Assembly: GCF_041260155.1 (NCBI RefSeq)
Contig: NC_091933.1
Coordinates: forward strand, 31,799,933-31,863,932
Direction: 5' to 3'
Source: Ptychodera flava
Lineage: Eukaryota; Hemichordata; Enteropneusta; Ptychoderidae
DNA: 64,000 nucleotides
This document shows positions 1 through 9,150 of the stretch, one piece after another; within the stretch, counting starts at the first letter, position 1, and each line of letters begins with the position of its first letter. Position numbers and translations under genes: made by a program. The notes below the pieces were generated by a model, which was not told where the DNA came from, made no database searches, and saw only the letters and a list, made by a program, of their open reading frames with translations.

Positions 1-413
1 CAATTTAATTTGTACTGATAAAATTATCTATACTGCTTGACAGATATTCCTAAGAGAAATTCTGAGAAACAGGGACTGCAATATTGTATTTATCTGCTCC
101 CAGCTGGGAATTGCTACAGTATCCATGGAAATCATCCAAATGCATATTTCTTGCACATTATATTTGTAACACTTTGGTAGAGTTCTACAAAAAAACTCTG
201 ACCTCCAACTTTAAAATAAAAAAAATTTCAAGATTTTTTACGGTACAGTAAGTCTTCTGGTAGCCATACTACATACATTAGTACATCACATCATGCTGTT
301 AAATGCGTAATGCCGTGCAGGGGGATTATTTCAATATAATTGTCTGCTAGAAAAATGACTGATGTGAATAAAGGTTTCACTTCAGCCAATAAAGTATAAA
401 AATTGTTAAACAG
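1..413. other. Left flank, no gene seen
   Basis: AT-rich sequence left of the retrotransposon. I see no exon-like open frame with splice signals and no clear repeat. The four bases before the LTR (acag) match three of the four after the 3' LTR (acat), so a short, mutated target-site duplication is possible but not proven. Confidence 0.5.
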
Positions 414-626
414 TGTTATGTAGGTCATTTCCCCCACACTCATCATGACCTGAGTTCAATTAGTCTAGAACATTCTCAAGGTCACTGCCCTTGATGACCT
501 CACAACCTTGAATTCAATTAGTCATGTTTGGAATGTTCTGGAAAGTTGATTAGTTGTGTAAGGGAGATAATTTTAGAACAGTAATTAGCATGTCAATAAA
601 AGTTCTAGATTGTTCTTATATGCCTT

Positions 627-633
627 TATAAAA
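627..633 (+). promoter_or_regulatory. LTR TATA box
   Basis: TATAAAA in the middle of the 5' LTR, in the expected place to start the genomic RNA about 30 bp downstream. The same motif is kept at 6169-6175 in the 3' LTR. Confidence 0.7.
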
Positions 634-914
634 GGGACGTGCACAGCTTCCAGTCAGACTTTTGGGATCGTGTCTCTTGTGTGTTACTAAACTCCAGCAG
701 TAGTCATTCTCAAGACTTTTCAAGACCTTCACTGCTCAACGCTGGATTTATACTGTGGACTTTGTGCAGCTTCAAGCCTGCAAGGACTGTTCATTCATCC
801 GACTGACTGTTACAACTCTGAGACTGGAGCTTTGCCGTCCCAGCTGAGATAAGTAGTCTGTACACTTTTAAAGCTTGTACTCTATCCCTGACTTAGCAAT
901 TAGTTTTATTTTGT

Positions 915-920
915 AATAAA
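915..920 (+). terminator. LTR polyadenylation signal
   Basis: AATAAA about 60 bp before the LTR end and downstream of the TATA box, the arrangement needed for R-region polyadenylation. The 3' LTR counterpart, which would process the transcript, is at 6457-6462. Confidence 0.6.
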
Positions 921-983
921 TTTTGTTTTAAACGTTAACTGCTGAGTTCACCCTTTTGTTCGTTTTCTCTGCACGTAACAAAT

Positions 984-1001
984 TGGGGGCTTGTCCGGGA
1001 T
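984..1001 (+). other. Primer binding site, tRNA-Pro type
   Basis: The 18 bases tgggggcttgtccgggat lie three bases after the 5' LTR. They match the known tRNA-Pro primer site of murine leukaemia-type retroviruses with one difference (T for C at the ninth base). Minus-strand DNA synthesis would be primed here. Confidence 0.85.
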
Positions 1002-1082
1002 ACGAACATTTTGAGCCGTTTGACAACATTTTGCCAGCCTTTTTAAAACTACTGTATACTGTGAACTCAGCGAAATTTAATC

Positions 1083-2505
1083 ATGGCGGAATTTAAACCA
1101 GAGGAAATGGATGACCTTGATCAGGACACATTTGATTCCCTCAGAAAAGACGACCTCATAACACTGGCCAATTTCCTTAAAGTAGAAGTCAAAAGATCTA
1201 TGCGCAAGAGGGAAATACAGTACCGTATTGCCAAACATCTAGTTGATTTAGGCCAATTTGAGGAATCCACCCTGAAAGATTATGAGCCCGAGTCTACCTC
1301 TGAACTCAGAAAATTAGAATTAGAAATGCAGACAAATTTGGAGATCAAGAAACTAGAATTACAAATAGAAAAAGAAAAAATACAAATGCAGTTAGAAATG
1401 GAAGAAAGACAGAGAGAGAAAGATAGGCAGGAAAGATTAGAAATGAAACGTTTAGAGCTTGGACAGTCAGGAAAATCCTTCCCTTCACACGGTTTGACAT
1501 CACTAAGCATTTCAGGTTAGTTCCCCCTTTCCAAGAAAAGGATGTTGATAAATATTTCCTTCATTTTGAGAAAATTGCTCAGAGTCTGGATTGGCCTAAG
1601 GAGTCCTGGTCTATGCTTTTGCAGAGTGCTTTGGTGGGTAAAGCCAGAGAAATTTACATTCATTGTCAGTAGAGCAGGCTTCAGATTATGATTCTGTGAA
1701 GGAATTAATTCTCAAGGGCTATGAGTTGGTGCCTGAAGCTTACCGTCAGAAATTTAGGGATTGTGAGAAGGTGAAGGATCAAACTTATGTTGAATTTGCT
1801 CGAACAAAAGAACAACTGTTTGATCGTTGGTGTTCTTCTGAAAAGGTCAGTCAGAATTATGACAAATTACGACAACTTGTTTTGATTGAGGAATTTAAAA
1901 GGTGCATCCGGAGTGACATCAAGACGTTTATCAATGAACAAAAGGCAGATACATTGGAGGTTGCTGCACGTTTGGCCGATGATTATTCATTGACTCACAA
2001 ATCTTCATTTCTCAGCAAACCATCCCAGTCCTTTTCATACAGAAACAATGCAGGTAAATTTAACTCCTCCTTTTCATCCAAGAATTTCTCAAAGGAGAGT
2101 AGGAAATCAAATGACAACAGTTCACAGAGTTCAAGTAACACTCCCACATCATCAGATCCCAAGTCTCAATCTCCTTCTGACAAACAGTTCGGTACACTTT
2201 CTTGTAATTATTGTAAGAAAGACGGCCATTTAATGTCAGAGTGTTTCAAATTGAAAAGAAAACGTGAAGGTCAAAGTGGTCAAAGTGGATCTAAGCCCAC
2301 CGGCTTTATTTCTTCATCAACTCAATTAGAGTCTAATAATGTGTGCAACACATTTTCTGAGGTTAAACCCCTCTTATCCCAATTAATGAGGTCAAGGTCA
2401 ATTCTTCTCAAGATAGCATTATGGGTATTTTCGAACCATTTATTCATAATGGTTTTATATCACTTTCTAGTGATTTCTCTTCCGCTACCCCTGTCAAAAT
2501 TTTAA
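1083..2505 (+). pseudogene. Retrotransposon gag (capsid and nucleocapsid), frameshifted
   Basis: Gag starts at ATG 1083. The first 145 codons hold a charged N-terminal region and a strong Glu/Lys/Leu coiled coil (about residues 75-130), then stop at 1518-1520. Capsid coding continues in a second frame (about 1517-1669) and a third (about 1660 onward). The third part contains a helix-rich segment (about 1680-2000) whose pattern, with an RQKF motif followed by LVLIEEF, resembles the SCAN domain of vertebrate zinc-finger proteins. SCAN is known to derive from a Gmr1-like Gag capsid. A CX2CX4HX4C zinc knuckle (Cys-Asn-Tyr-Cys ... His ... Cys, about 2200-2245) marks the nucleocapsid. A Ser/Asn-rich linker lies between capsid and knuckle. 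Confidence 0.9.
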
Positions 2506-2507
2506 GA

Positions 2508-2760
2508 GATACCGGGCTTCCCAGTCTCTTTTGTTGGCAGATACCCTGCCGTTTTCTGAAAAGTCATTTTCAGGTTCTAAAGTTCTTATTAAGGGGGTAG
2601 ATTGTAATGACTACATTCCTGTTCCTCTCCATAATGTCTATTTGTCTTCGGACTTTGTTTCTGGACCTGTGGCTTTAGGTATTAGGCCTTTTTTGCCTTT
2701 TGAAGGGATTCACCTTCTTCTTGGAAACGACCTTGCTGGGGACAAGGTCATTACTAATCC
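2508..2760 (+). pseudogene. Retrotransposon aspartic protease, frameshifted
   Basis: The catalytic Asp-Thr-Gly triad is encoded at 2508-2516. A frame change follows at once, and the rest of the domain is read at 2531-2760, where a LLLGNDLAG segment fits the second conserved protease motif (hydrophobic-hydrophobic-Gly before a loop). It lies directly after Gag and before integrase. The domain is short and divergent, so the call rests mainly on the triad, the flanking pattern and its position. Confidence 0.7.
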
Positions 2761-2835
2761 ACTTGTGACTGATAATCCTAGTTTAGATCAGGATCCAGAG
2801 CCAATTGAACAAGAGATACCCGATTTATTTCCTTC

Positions 2836-4270
2836 ATGTGCTATTACTCGAGCCATGTCAAAGAAAACTTCCGAGAATCAAAATACTCTCAAAATAATGT
2901 CACAGATGTTGACTTAAATGACACCTTTCTCAGTCAGGTGTTTGACACGGATCATTCCGTTATCCCTCGTGGATTTGAAACTTCCAGTAAAACTTCTGCT
3001 GACCAAAGTCAGACATTTTCTAGATCAAATCTCATTGCAGAACAACACAAAGACCCAGATATTTTGTCTTTGTTTGACAGGGTAGATGATGAAGGTAAAA
3101 CTTCAGATAGCTCTGTTTCCTATTATACAAAATCTGGTATTCTCATGCGTAAATGGAGACCTCCAGATGTTTTGGTTGATGACGATTGGGCTATAAAACA
3201 TCAAATTGTGGGTTCCAAGCCCTACCGTGCTGAAATATTGCGCCTGGCCCATGAAACCCCCTGGGCTGGTCACTTAGGAGTCAGGAAAACTTATCATAAA
3301 ATTCTCAGTCACTTTTATTGGCCTAATCTCAGGCAGGATGTAGCACATTTCTGTAAAACTTGTCACACATGTCAAATGGTAGGAAAGCCAAATCAGACCA
3401 TTCCAAAGGCCCCTTTACAGCCAATTCCTGCATTTCAAGAACCATTAGTAGGATACTAATAGACTGTGTTGGGCCCCTACCAAAAACAAGATCAGGAAAT
3501 GAGTACATGCTGACAATAATGTGTACATCAACTCGGTTCCCCGAAGCCATACCACTGAGAAATATAAAGACAAAGACTATAGTGAGAGCTTTAGTCAAAT
3601 TTTTCACTTTATTTGGCCTCCCTAAATGTGTCCAGTCCGATCAAGGCTCCAACTTTATGTCTGGTATTTTTCAACAAGTAATGGATCAGCTAGGCATTAA
3701 ACAGTATAGGTCATCCGCCTATCATCCAGAAAGTCAGGGTGCTCTTGAGCGATTTCATCAAACTTTGAAAAACATGATTAGGACCTACTGTTTTGACACA
3801 GAGAAGCAGTGGGATGAAGGAATTCATTTTCTGCTCTTTGCTGTTAGAGAGTCAATTCAAGAGTCTCTTGGTTTTCAGCCCATTTGAGCTTGTATTTGGA
3901 CATACAGTCCGTGGCCCACTTAAGCTCGTTAAAGAGAAATTCCTATCAGACGATGATGATTGTCTGAATATTTTGCAATATGTGTCAGATTTTCGTACGA
4001 AACTCTCTAAAGCATGTGAATTAGCCAGAGAAAATCTTGAGTCATCTCAGCAGTCAATGAAAACAAATATGATAAAAGCACCTCAAAACGGAAGTTTGAA
4101 CCAGGTCAAAAGTTCTTGTTCTACTTCCAATTCCTGGCAAACCACTCCATGCTCGTTACTTTGGGCCATATCTAATTGATAAGAAATTGAGTGATTTAAA
4201 TTACATCATAATAACACCTGACAGGCGAAAACAAAAACAGCTATGTCACATAAATATGCTTAAGCCATAT
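2836..4270 (+). pseudogene. Retrotransposon integrase, upstream of RT, frameshifted
   Basis: Integrase inserts the DNA copy into the host genome. An N-terminal HHCC zinc finger is read at about 3250-3375 (His, GHLG, then CKTCHTC). The DDE core follows: first Asp in DCVGPLP (about 3464), second in SDQGSNF (about 3636), Glu in LERFHQTL (about 3745). A C-terminal GPY/F module (GPYLIDKK, about 4165-4190) ends at about 4265. The frame changes near 3450, 3880 and 4100-4190. All catalytic residues are present; only the frame is lost. The domain lies before reverse transcriptase, the reverse of usual gypsy order and diagnostic of Gmr1-like elements. Confidence 0.9.
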
Positions 4271-4429
4271 TTGGATAGGGATAATCCTACTAAAACAAAG
4301 CCTGTCAGTACAGTCAGTTCTGGCCATTATGAAGATAGTGATACTGAAACTGACTTGAGTGAAAATACTCTAAACTCAAAGCTGGGCTCGGTCAAGCTTC
4401 AGAACTCAGAAATCCTGGAGAAGCTGGAG

Positions 4430-5110
4430 TCTACAAAGTTGGCACACCTCCAGCCAGAACAACAACAACAGGTGAAAGAACTGCTCCATGAATATAAACA
4501 CCTGTTTCAAGATGTTCCCACGAGGACAAACGTCATCTATCACGACGTTGATGTTGGGGACAGTAAGCCTGTAAAACAACATCCATACAGACTGAATCCA
4601 ACAAAAGCGAAATATCTCCAGGAAGAAGTCAAATACCTGCTGGACAATGACTTTATTGAACCCAGTAAAAGTAACTGGAGTTCGCCGTGCATACTTGTTC
4701 CCAAATCAGATCACAGTTATCGTATGTGCACGGACTTTAGGAAGGTCAACACTTTAACAAAGACAGACACTTTCCCAATCCCGAGGATTGATGACTGCAT
4801 CGACCGAGTGGGAAAAGCCAAGTACGTGACGAAATTTGACCTACTGAAGGGATTTTGGCAAGTCCCTCTGACGGATCGTGCTCGTGAAATATCCGCCTTT
4901 GTTACACCAGACGGATTGTTCCAGTACAAGGTGATGCCATTCGGAATGAAGAACTCTCCGGCAACGTTCCAACGGATGATCAACGACGTCATATCGGGCT
5001 AGACGGATGTGCAGCTTACGTTGACGACGTCGTCCTGTATAGTGACACCTGGGAGGAACACATCAAGCTCATGCGGAAGTTCTTTGAGAGACTGAGCTAA
5101 AGCAATGTTG
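4430..5110 (+). pseudogene. Retrotransposon reverse transcriptase, frameshifted
   Basis: Gypsy-class reverse transcriptase. The frame 4187-5002 carries the fingers and palm motifs: CTDFRKVN, then FDLLKGFWQVPL (first catalytic Asp), FVTPDGLFQYKVMPFG and NSPATFQRM. A frame change at about 5003 precedes the catalytic YVDD box at 5017-5028. A stop at 5098-5100 interrupts the thumb. The motifs match Ty3/gypsy rather than copia, although the element has copia-like domain order. Confidence 0.95.
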
Positions 5111-5139
5111 ACTGTCAACCTTGCCAAATCTGAGTTTGG

Positions 5140-5821
5140 TTGGGCAAGGGTATTACTTACCTCGGACATACTGTAGGACAGGGTGAGGTAAAACCTGTTG
5201 ATGCCAAAATCAGTGCCATTTCAAGTTTTCCCATACCAAACTGCAAACGACAACTGATGCGCTTTCTCGGTATGGCTGGTTACTACAGAAAATTCTGTCC
5301 AATTTCTCCACAATTACTGAGCCTTTGACTAACTTACTTAAAAAGAAAGTAAAGTTTGTTTGGTCAGAGCAATGCCAACAGGCATTTGATACACTTAAAG
5401 CCATACTGCAAAGTGCCCCAGTGTTGTCTGCACCAGATTTCACTTTGCCATTCAAATTAGCTGTGGATGCTAGTGATACGGCTGCTGGTGCTGTTTTATT
5501 GCAAGAGGATAGTCATGGTGTAGATCATCCTGTTTGCTATTTTTCACGCAAATTTAACAAATCCAGAGAAACTACTCTACAATTGAAAAAGAGTGTTTAT
5601 CTTTGATATTAGCTTTACAGCATTTTGAAGTTTATGTTACTTCTTCAAATCAGCCAATAGTGGTTTATATTGATCACAACCCTCTTGTTTTTTCTGCAGA
5701 AATTAAAGGCAAAAATCAGAGATTGCTAAGATGGAGTTTAATGTTACAGGAGTTTAATCTTGACATTAGACATATCAAAGGCAGAGACAATTTAATTGCA
5801 GACTGTCTCTCTCGTATTTAG
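5140..5821 (+). pseudogene. Retrotransposon RT connection and RNase H, frameshifted
   Basis: Three overlapping frames. 5140-5328 holds the RT connection (ITYLGH, then FLGMAGYYRKF). 5325-5606 holds the start of RNase H with the first catalytic Asp in LAVDASD. 5603-5821 holds the remainder (VVYIDHNPL, and HIKGRDNLIADCLSR near the end). The domain degrades RNA of the RNA:DNA hybrid. Coding ends at the stop at 5819-5821. The following 120 bp to the polypurine tract are AT-rich and non-coding. Confidence 0.92.
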
Positions 5822-5943
5822 AGTTTATTGTTGTTCACTTTCAAGAAATTTTACTTTAGAGTAAAACAAAATTTGAGTACTTAAATCCTTTTCAAGATTA
5901 CATTTGTAAAAGAAAGATTTTTCATTGAAAAATTTTCTTTTTT

Positions 5944-5955
5944 GAAGAGGGGGTG
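5944..5955 (+). other. Polypurine tract
   Basis: gaagagggggtg directly before the 3' LTR. A purine run here is the plus-strand primer in LTR elements. Its position confirms the LTR start at 5956. Confidence 0.8.
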
Positions 5956-6520
5956 TGTTATGTAGGTCATTTCCCCCACACTCATCATGACCTGAGTTCA
6001 ATTAGTCTAGAACATTCTCAAGGTCACTGCCCTTGATGACCTCACAACCTTGGATTCAATTAGTCATGTTTGGAATGTTCTGGAAAGTTGATTAGTTGTG
6101 TAAGGGAGATAATTTTAGAACAGTAATTAGCATGTCAATAAAAGTTCTAGATTGTTCTTATATGCCTTTATAAAAGGGACGTGCTCAGCTTCCAGTCAGA
6201 CTTTTGGGATCGTGTCTCTTGTGTGTTACTAAACTCCAGCAGTAGTCATTCTCAAGACTTTTCAAGACCTTCACTGCCAACGCTGGATTTATACTGTGGA
6301 CTTTGTGCAGCTTCAAGCCTGCAAGGACTGTTCATTCATCCAACTGACTGTTACAACTCTGAGACTGGAGCTTTGCCGTCCCAGCTGAGATAAGTAGTCT
6401 GTACACTTTTAAAGCTTGTACTCTATCCCTGACTTAGCAATTAGTTTTATTTTCGTAATAAATTCTGTTTAAACGTTAACTGCTGAGTTCACCTTTTGTT
6501 CGTTTTCTCTGCACGTAACA
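5956..6520 (+). repeat. 3' LTR
   Basis: 565 bp copy of the 5' LTR with the same TGTTA and TAACA ends, TATA box (6169-6175) and AATAAA (6457-6462). The four substitutions and four one-base indels relative to the 5' LTR give about 0.7 percent substitution divergence, so insertion was recent in evolutionary terms. Confidence 0.97.
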
Positions 6521-8874
6521 ACATTCACACGTGGGTTTGAAATATTCACTGACTCACACGCATCTCGTACACATTATTGTCAAGTATTTGTGACGGGGTA
6601 ATGTTCGTGCTGTGCATTTTCCACTGGTGAGTTGTAGGGGGGTTTATGACATTCTCGTTCTTGGAAGATGTTGATGTCAATGAATGCCTGAGGCATACAA
6701 TGGAATACTGATGGTATTGGATTTTTAAATGGCATTTTCTTCTGAGAACACAGTCTGAGCGCATATTTTGACGATGAACATTTACGTAATGGGACATTTG
6801 CTCTATTTGCAAGTTAAACCACGGTGACTTAAATAGCAGTCTCCTTTTGTTTGGCAAATATGTGTACATCTGAAAAGCATACAATTGTGGATACATGTTA
6901 GTGTATCCGACATTGAAATGGATTTATCTACGTCTATTGCATTAAAATCATGGGTAATTTTTTATCGCAAAATTGAACATTGTCAGCACTTGAAACGAGC
7001 TACATGTAGGTCATTTTGAATTACACACAGATTGGGATACATGTACATTATACCGTACTATACGTGTTTCCACAGACTGTCTCCACAGATTATAGATTGC
7101 AGAAGTACATGTATGTGATATGAATTACAGTTTGGGTAATGCACATATGTATGTCTGCATTTAGTTACACTGATATAACAGGGAATGCAAGGGTACGGTT
7201 TGCGCATGTGCTTAAAATCAGGGGAAGGGTCACATGATCGAAATTTCCATGAGCAGCAGCACCTCAAGTTTTCATTGCATGTGTTTATAATTGGAGGAAA
7301 TTTTCGCATTATTTCAAGCACGGTCCCTCCACTCCTTTTGTGGAGTTTAGCATTATTTCAAGGCAAGAATTCAAGGCAGCATTATTTGCCAGGAAATCAG
7401 ACAATGGGAGTCTGACAACAGGAAAGACATGCCATGCTGCTACAGCGTACATTTTTTCATGTGCAATTGTGAAATATATCAGGTGAATTTCAAGATTTTC
7501 ATTGATTATCTAGTCTCCTTCTGGCCTGAGTCATGTGATACACTAGATATGTACATGTATGGTACACCAGCTACAAACTGTTCATGAGGAATTTGCAATG
7601 ATACTTAAAGCCGCACTCAAAGTTCCTCTGAAGTGAATAGTCATCTCACGTGGAGTATTTTAATTTTAGCAGAAAGGCAGCACATAGAGGAATGACATCC
7701 CCATTCCAGAAGGAACAGAATGCTTGAAATAACATTTGCAATTTATCCTACTGGCAGAACAGCTTTCAAGACTTTCTTCTTTAGCTGTGTAACAAGTCAA
7801 TATCTGTTGCCTGCCTTTCGTGAATTGCGAGAGTTACTCATGATTCTTAGATTTGAGAGAGTTGGCTATTGAATACCCTGCGCTTTCAATTCAAAACACA
7901 TCTCTTATTTGATTAAGTTCAAAGCTTTTTTTGGGGAGAGAGCTTTCATCTGTGTAGGAGGATTCATGCAATAAGCAGCATTATCACATCACGCTTTTGG
8001 CAGGGATCACTGATATCAGTCGTTTAATTTCAAACCCGTAAACAGCGCCTTGTACTCAATAAAACCCTTATTTATGTGCCTGTCAACATTCTAATTACAC
8101 CGTATTTGACTTCTTGTTATGAGATTTTTAAACTTCTTGTGCCATTTTATGAGATTTTTAAACCACTCAATTTAATTAAACTTCAATAAACACTGCCTTC
8201 TTTATGGTAAATGATACTCTTTACATGAAAAAATATATTTTGGAAAGTTTGGGGCTCCTATTTCAAAATGAATCCCACTACGGTAAACGGTAAATAACGC
8301 TATCTTACACGTACCATGTTTTTCACATAAAACTTCATTTAGCAGTTTTGCTGATTCAAGAGTTTCTGTTTAAATTAGAAATGAGCCTGGAAAATAACGG
8401 CCACTTAGCTACAACATCCAGGATAGTAAAGTTTTACTGTCAGTGTATAAAATTTAACAAGAAGTCATAAATTTACACAGAACAAATAACAGTCATATGT
8501 AACAACAAAGTGGTGGGTACTGCTGTTAAAGTTTATTTTTGTGGCTTTATAGATGTGTTCCACTTTCTCATCCAAATTACATGCATTTTGAATAAAAATC
8601 TCACGGTAGCATATATACAATATGAGGTCAATGACATCAGGTGGAAAGTGCAGTTGACCCCACGACATTAGCCACTTTCAATGCTGAAGAGTGAAAACAA
8701 CCCAAAGACTCTTGGAATTCTAAAGTTGCAACAGTTTGCTGATGAATAATGCTACCGTGGAAAAAGCCATAAATAATGATAAGACAAGGTCAAGTTCACC
8801 AAGTTGAAACACAACATTATCAATGCCATCTCAGAACTGAAACAATATCACCTGACGTACAAAGCCTACCAGTA
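6521..8874. other. Gene-free stretch right of the retrotransposon
   Basis: AT-rich sequence with short chance frames on both strands. I see no conserved protein, no consistent splice pattern and no clear repeat boundary. Confidence 0.45.
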
Positions 8875-9150
8875 TTAATATAGGGACAAAGTCTGCCATT
8901 TTTCATGAATTTTGTTTGATACAAGATACTTCTTTTATTGTTTGACATGTTGAAAGATACTGAATGAATGGGTGACCATGCATATATTCGACCCTGGTTT
9001 TAGACAAATGAAATGAAACCATCACGAAAATGAATTAATGGTCATGACCATTAACTCATTTTCGCAATGATTTCATTTATCATGTCTAAGTAGTATCTTG
9101 TGTCATTATCAAACAAAATTCATGAAAAATGGTCGACTTTGTCCCTTTAA
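8875..9150. mobile_element. TTAA-flanked MITE, copy 1
   Basis: A 276 bp element flanked by TTAA at 8875-8878 and 9147-9150. Its ends are inverted repeats of about 50 bp (agggacaaagtc inward, continuing through catttttcatgaattttg). The middle is a second palindrome around 9028-9050 with ATGGTCATGACCAT at its centre. The TTAA duplication suggests mobilisation by a piggyBac-type transposase. There is no coding capacity. A half copy in the opposite orientation lies at 44060-44235. Confidence 0.85.

Larger units (their letters stand above)
414..980 (+). repeat. 5' LTR
   Basis: 567 bp direct repeat matching 5956-6520. It begins TGTTA and ends TAACA, a short terminal inverted repeat usual for LTRs. 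It carries a TATA box (627-633) and an AATAAA signal (915-920). Against the 3' copy I count four substitutions and four single-base indels, most indels lying in short homopolymers. Confidence 0.97.
414..6520 (+). mobile_element. Gmr1-like Ty3/gypsy LTR retrotransposon, near full length, frameshifted
   Basis: A 6.1 kb element with two near-identical LTRs (567 and 565 bp, TG...CA ends), a tRNA-Pro-type primer site after the 5' LTR and a G-rich polypurine tract before the 3' LTR. The domain order read from the sequence is Gag (coiled coil, SCAN-like capsid, zinc knuckle), protease, integrase, reverse transcriptase, RNase H. RT and integrase are clearly gypsy-type, yet integrase precedes RT as in copia elements. 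That combination defines the Gmr1-like group, first found in Atlantic cod and known from several deuterostomes. No envelope-like frame follows RNase H. The reading frame changes about eleven times, so this copy as read cannot make intact proteins. The LTRs differ by only four substitutions, which suggests a recent insertion. Confidence 0.95.

Noticed and set aside
1500..5620. Programmed ribosomal frameshifting in the retrotransposon
   Set aside because: Frames change about eleven times in both directions and within domains, not once at a gag-pol border, so damage or sequence error explains it better.
5822..5943. Envelope gene, which would make the element an endogenous retrovirus
   Set aside because: Only about 120 non-coding bases separate RNase H from the polypurine tract.
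6181..6393. 70-codon frame inside the 3' LTR
   Set aside because: It lies within LTR sequence, overlaps the promoter-to-poly(A) region, and is broken in the otherwise near-identical 5' LTR.
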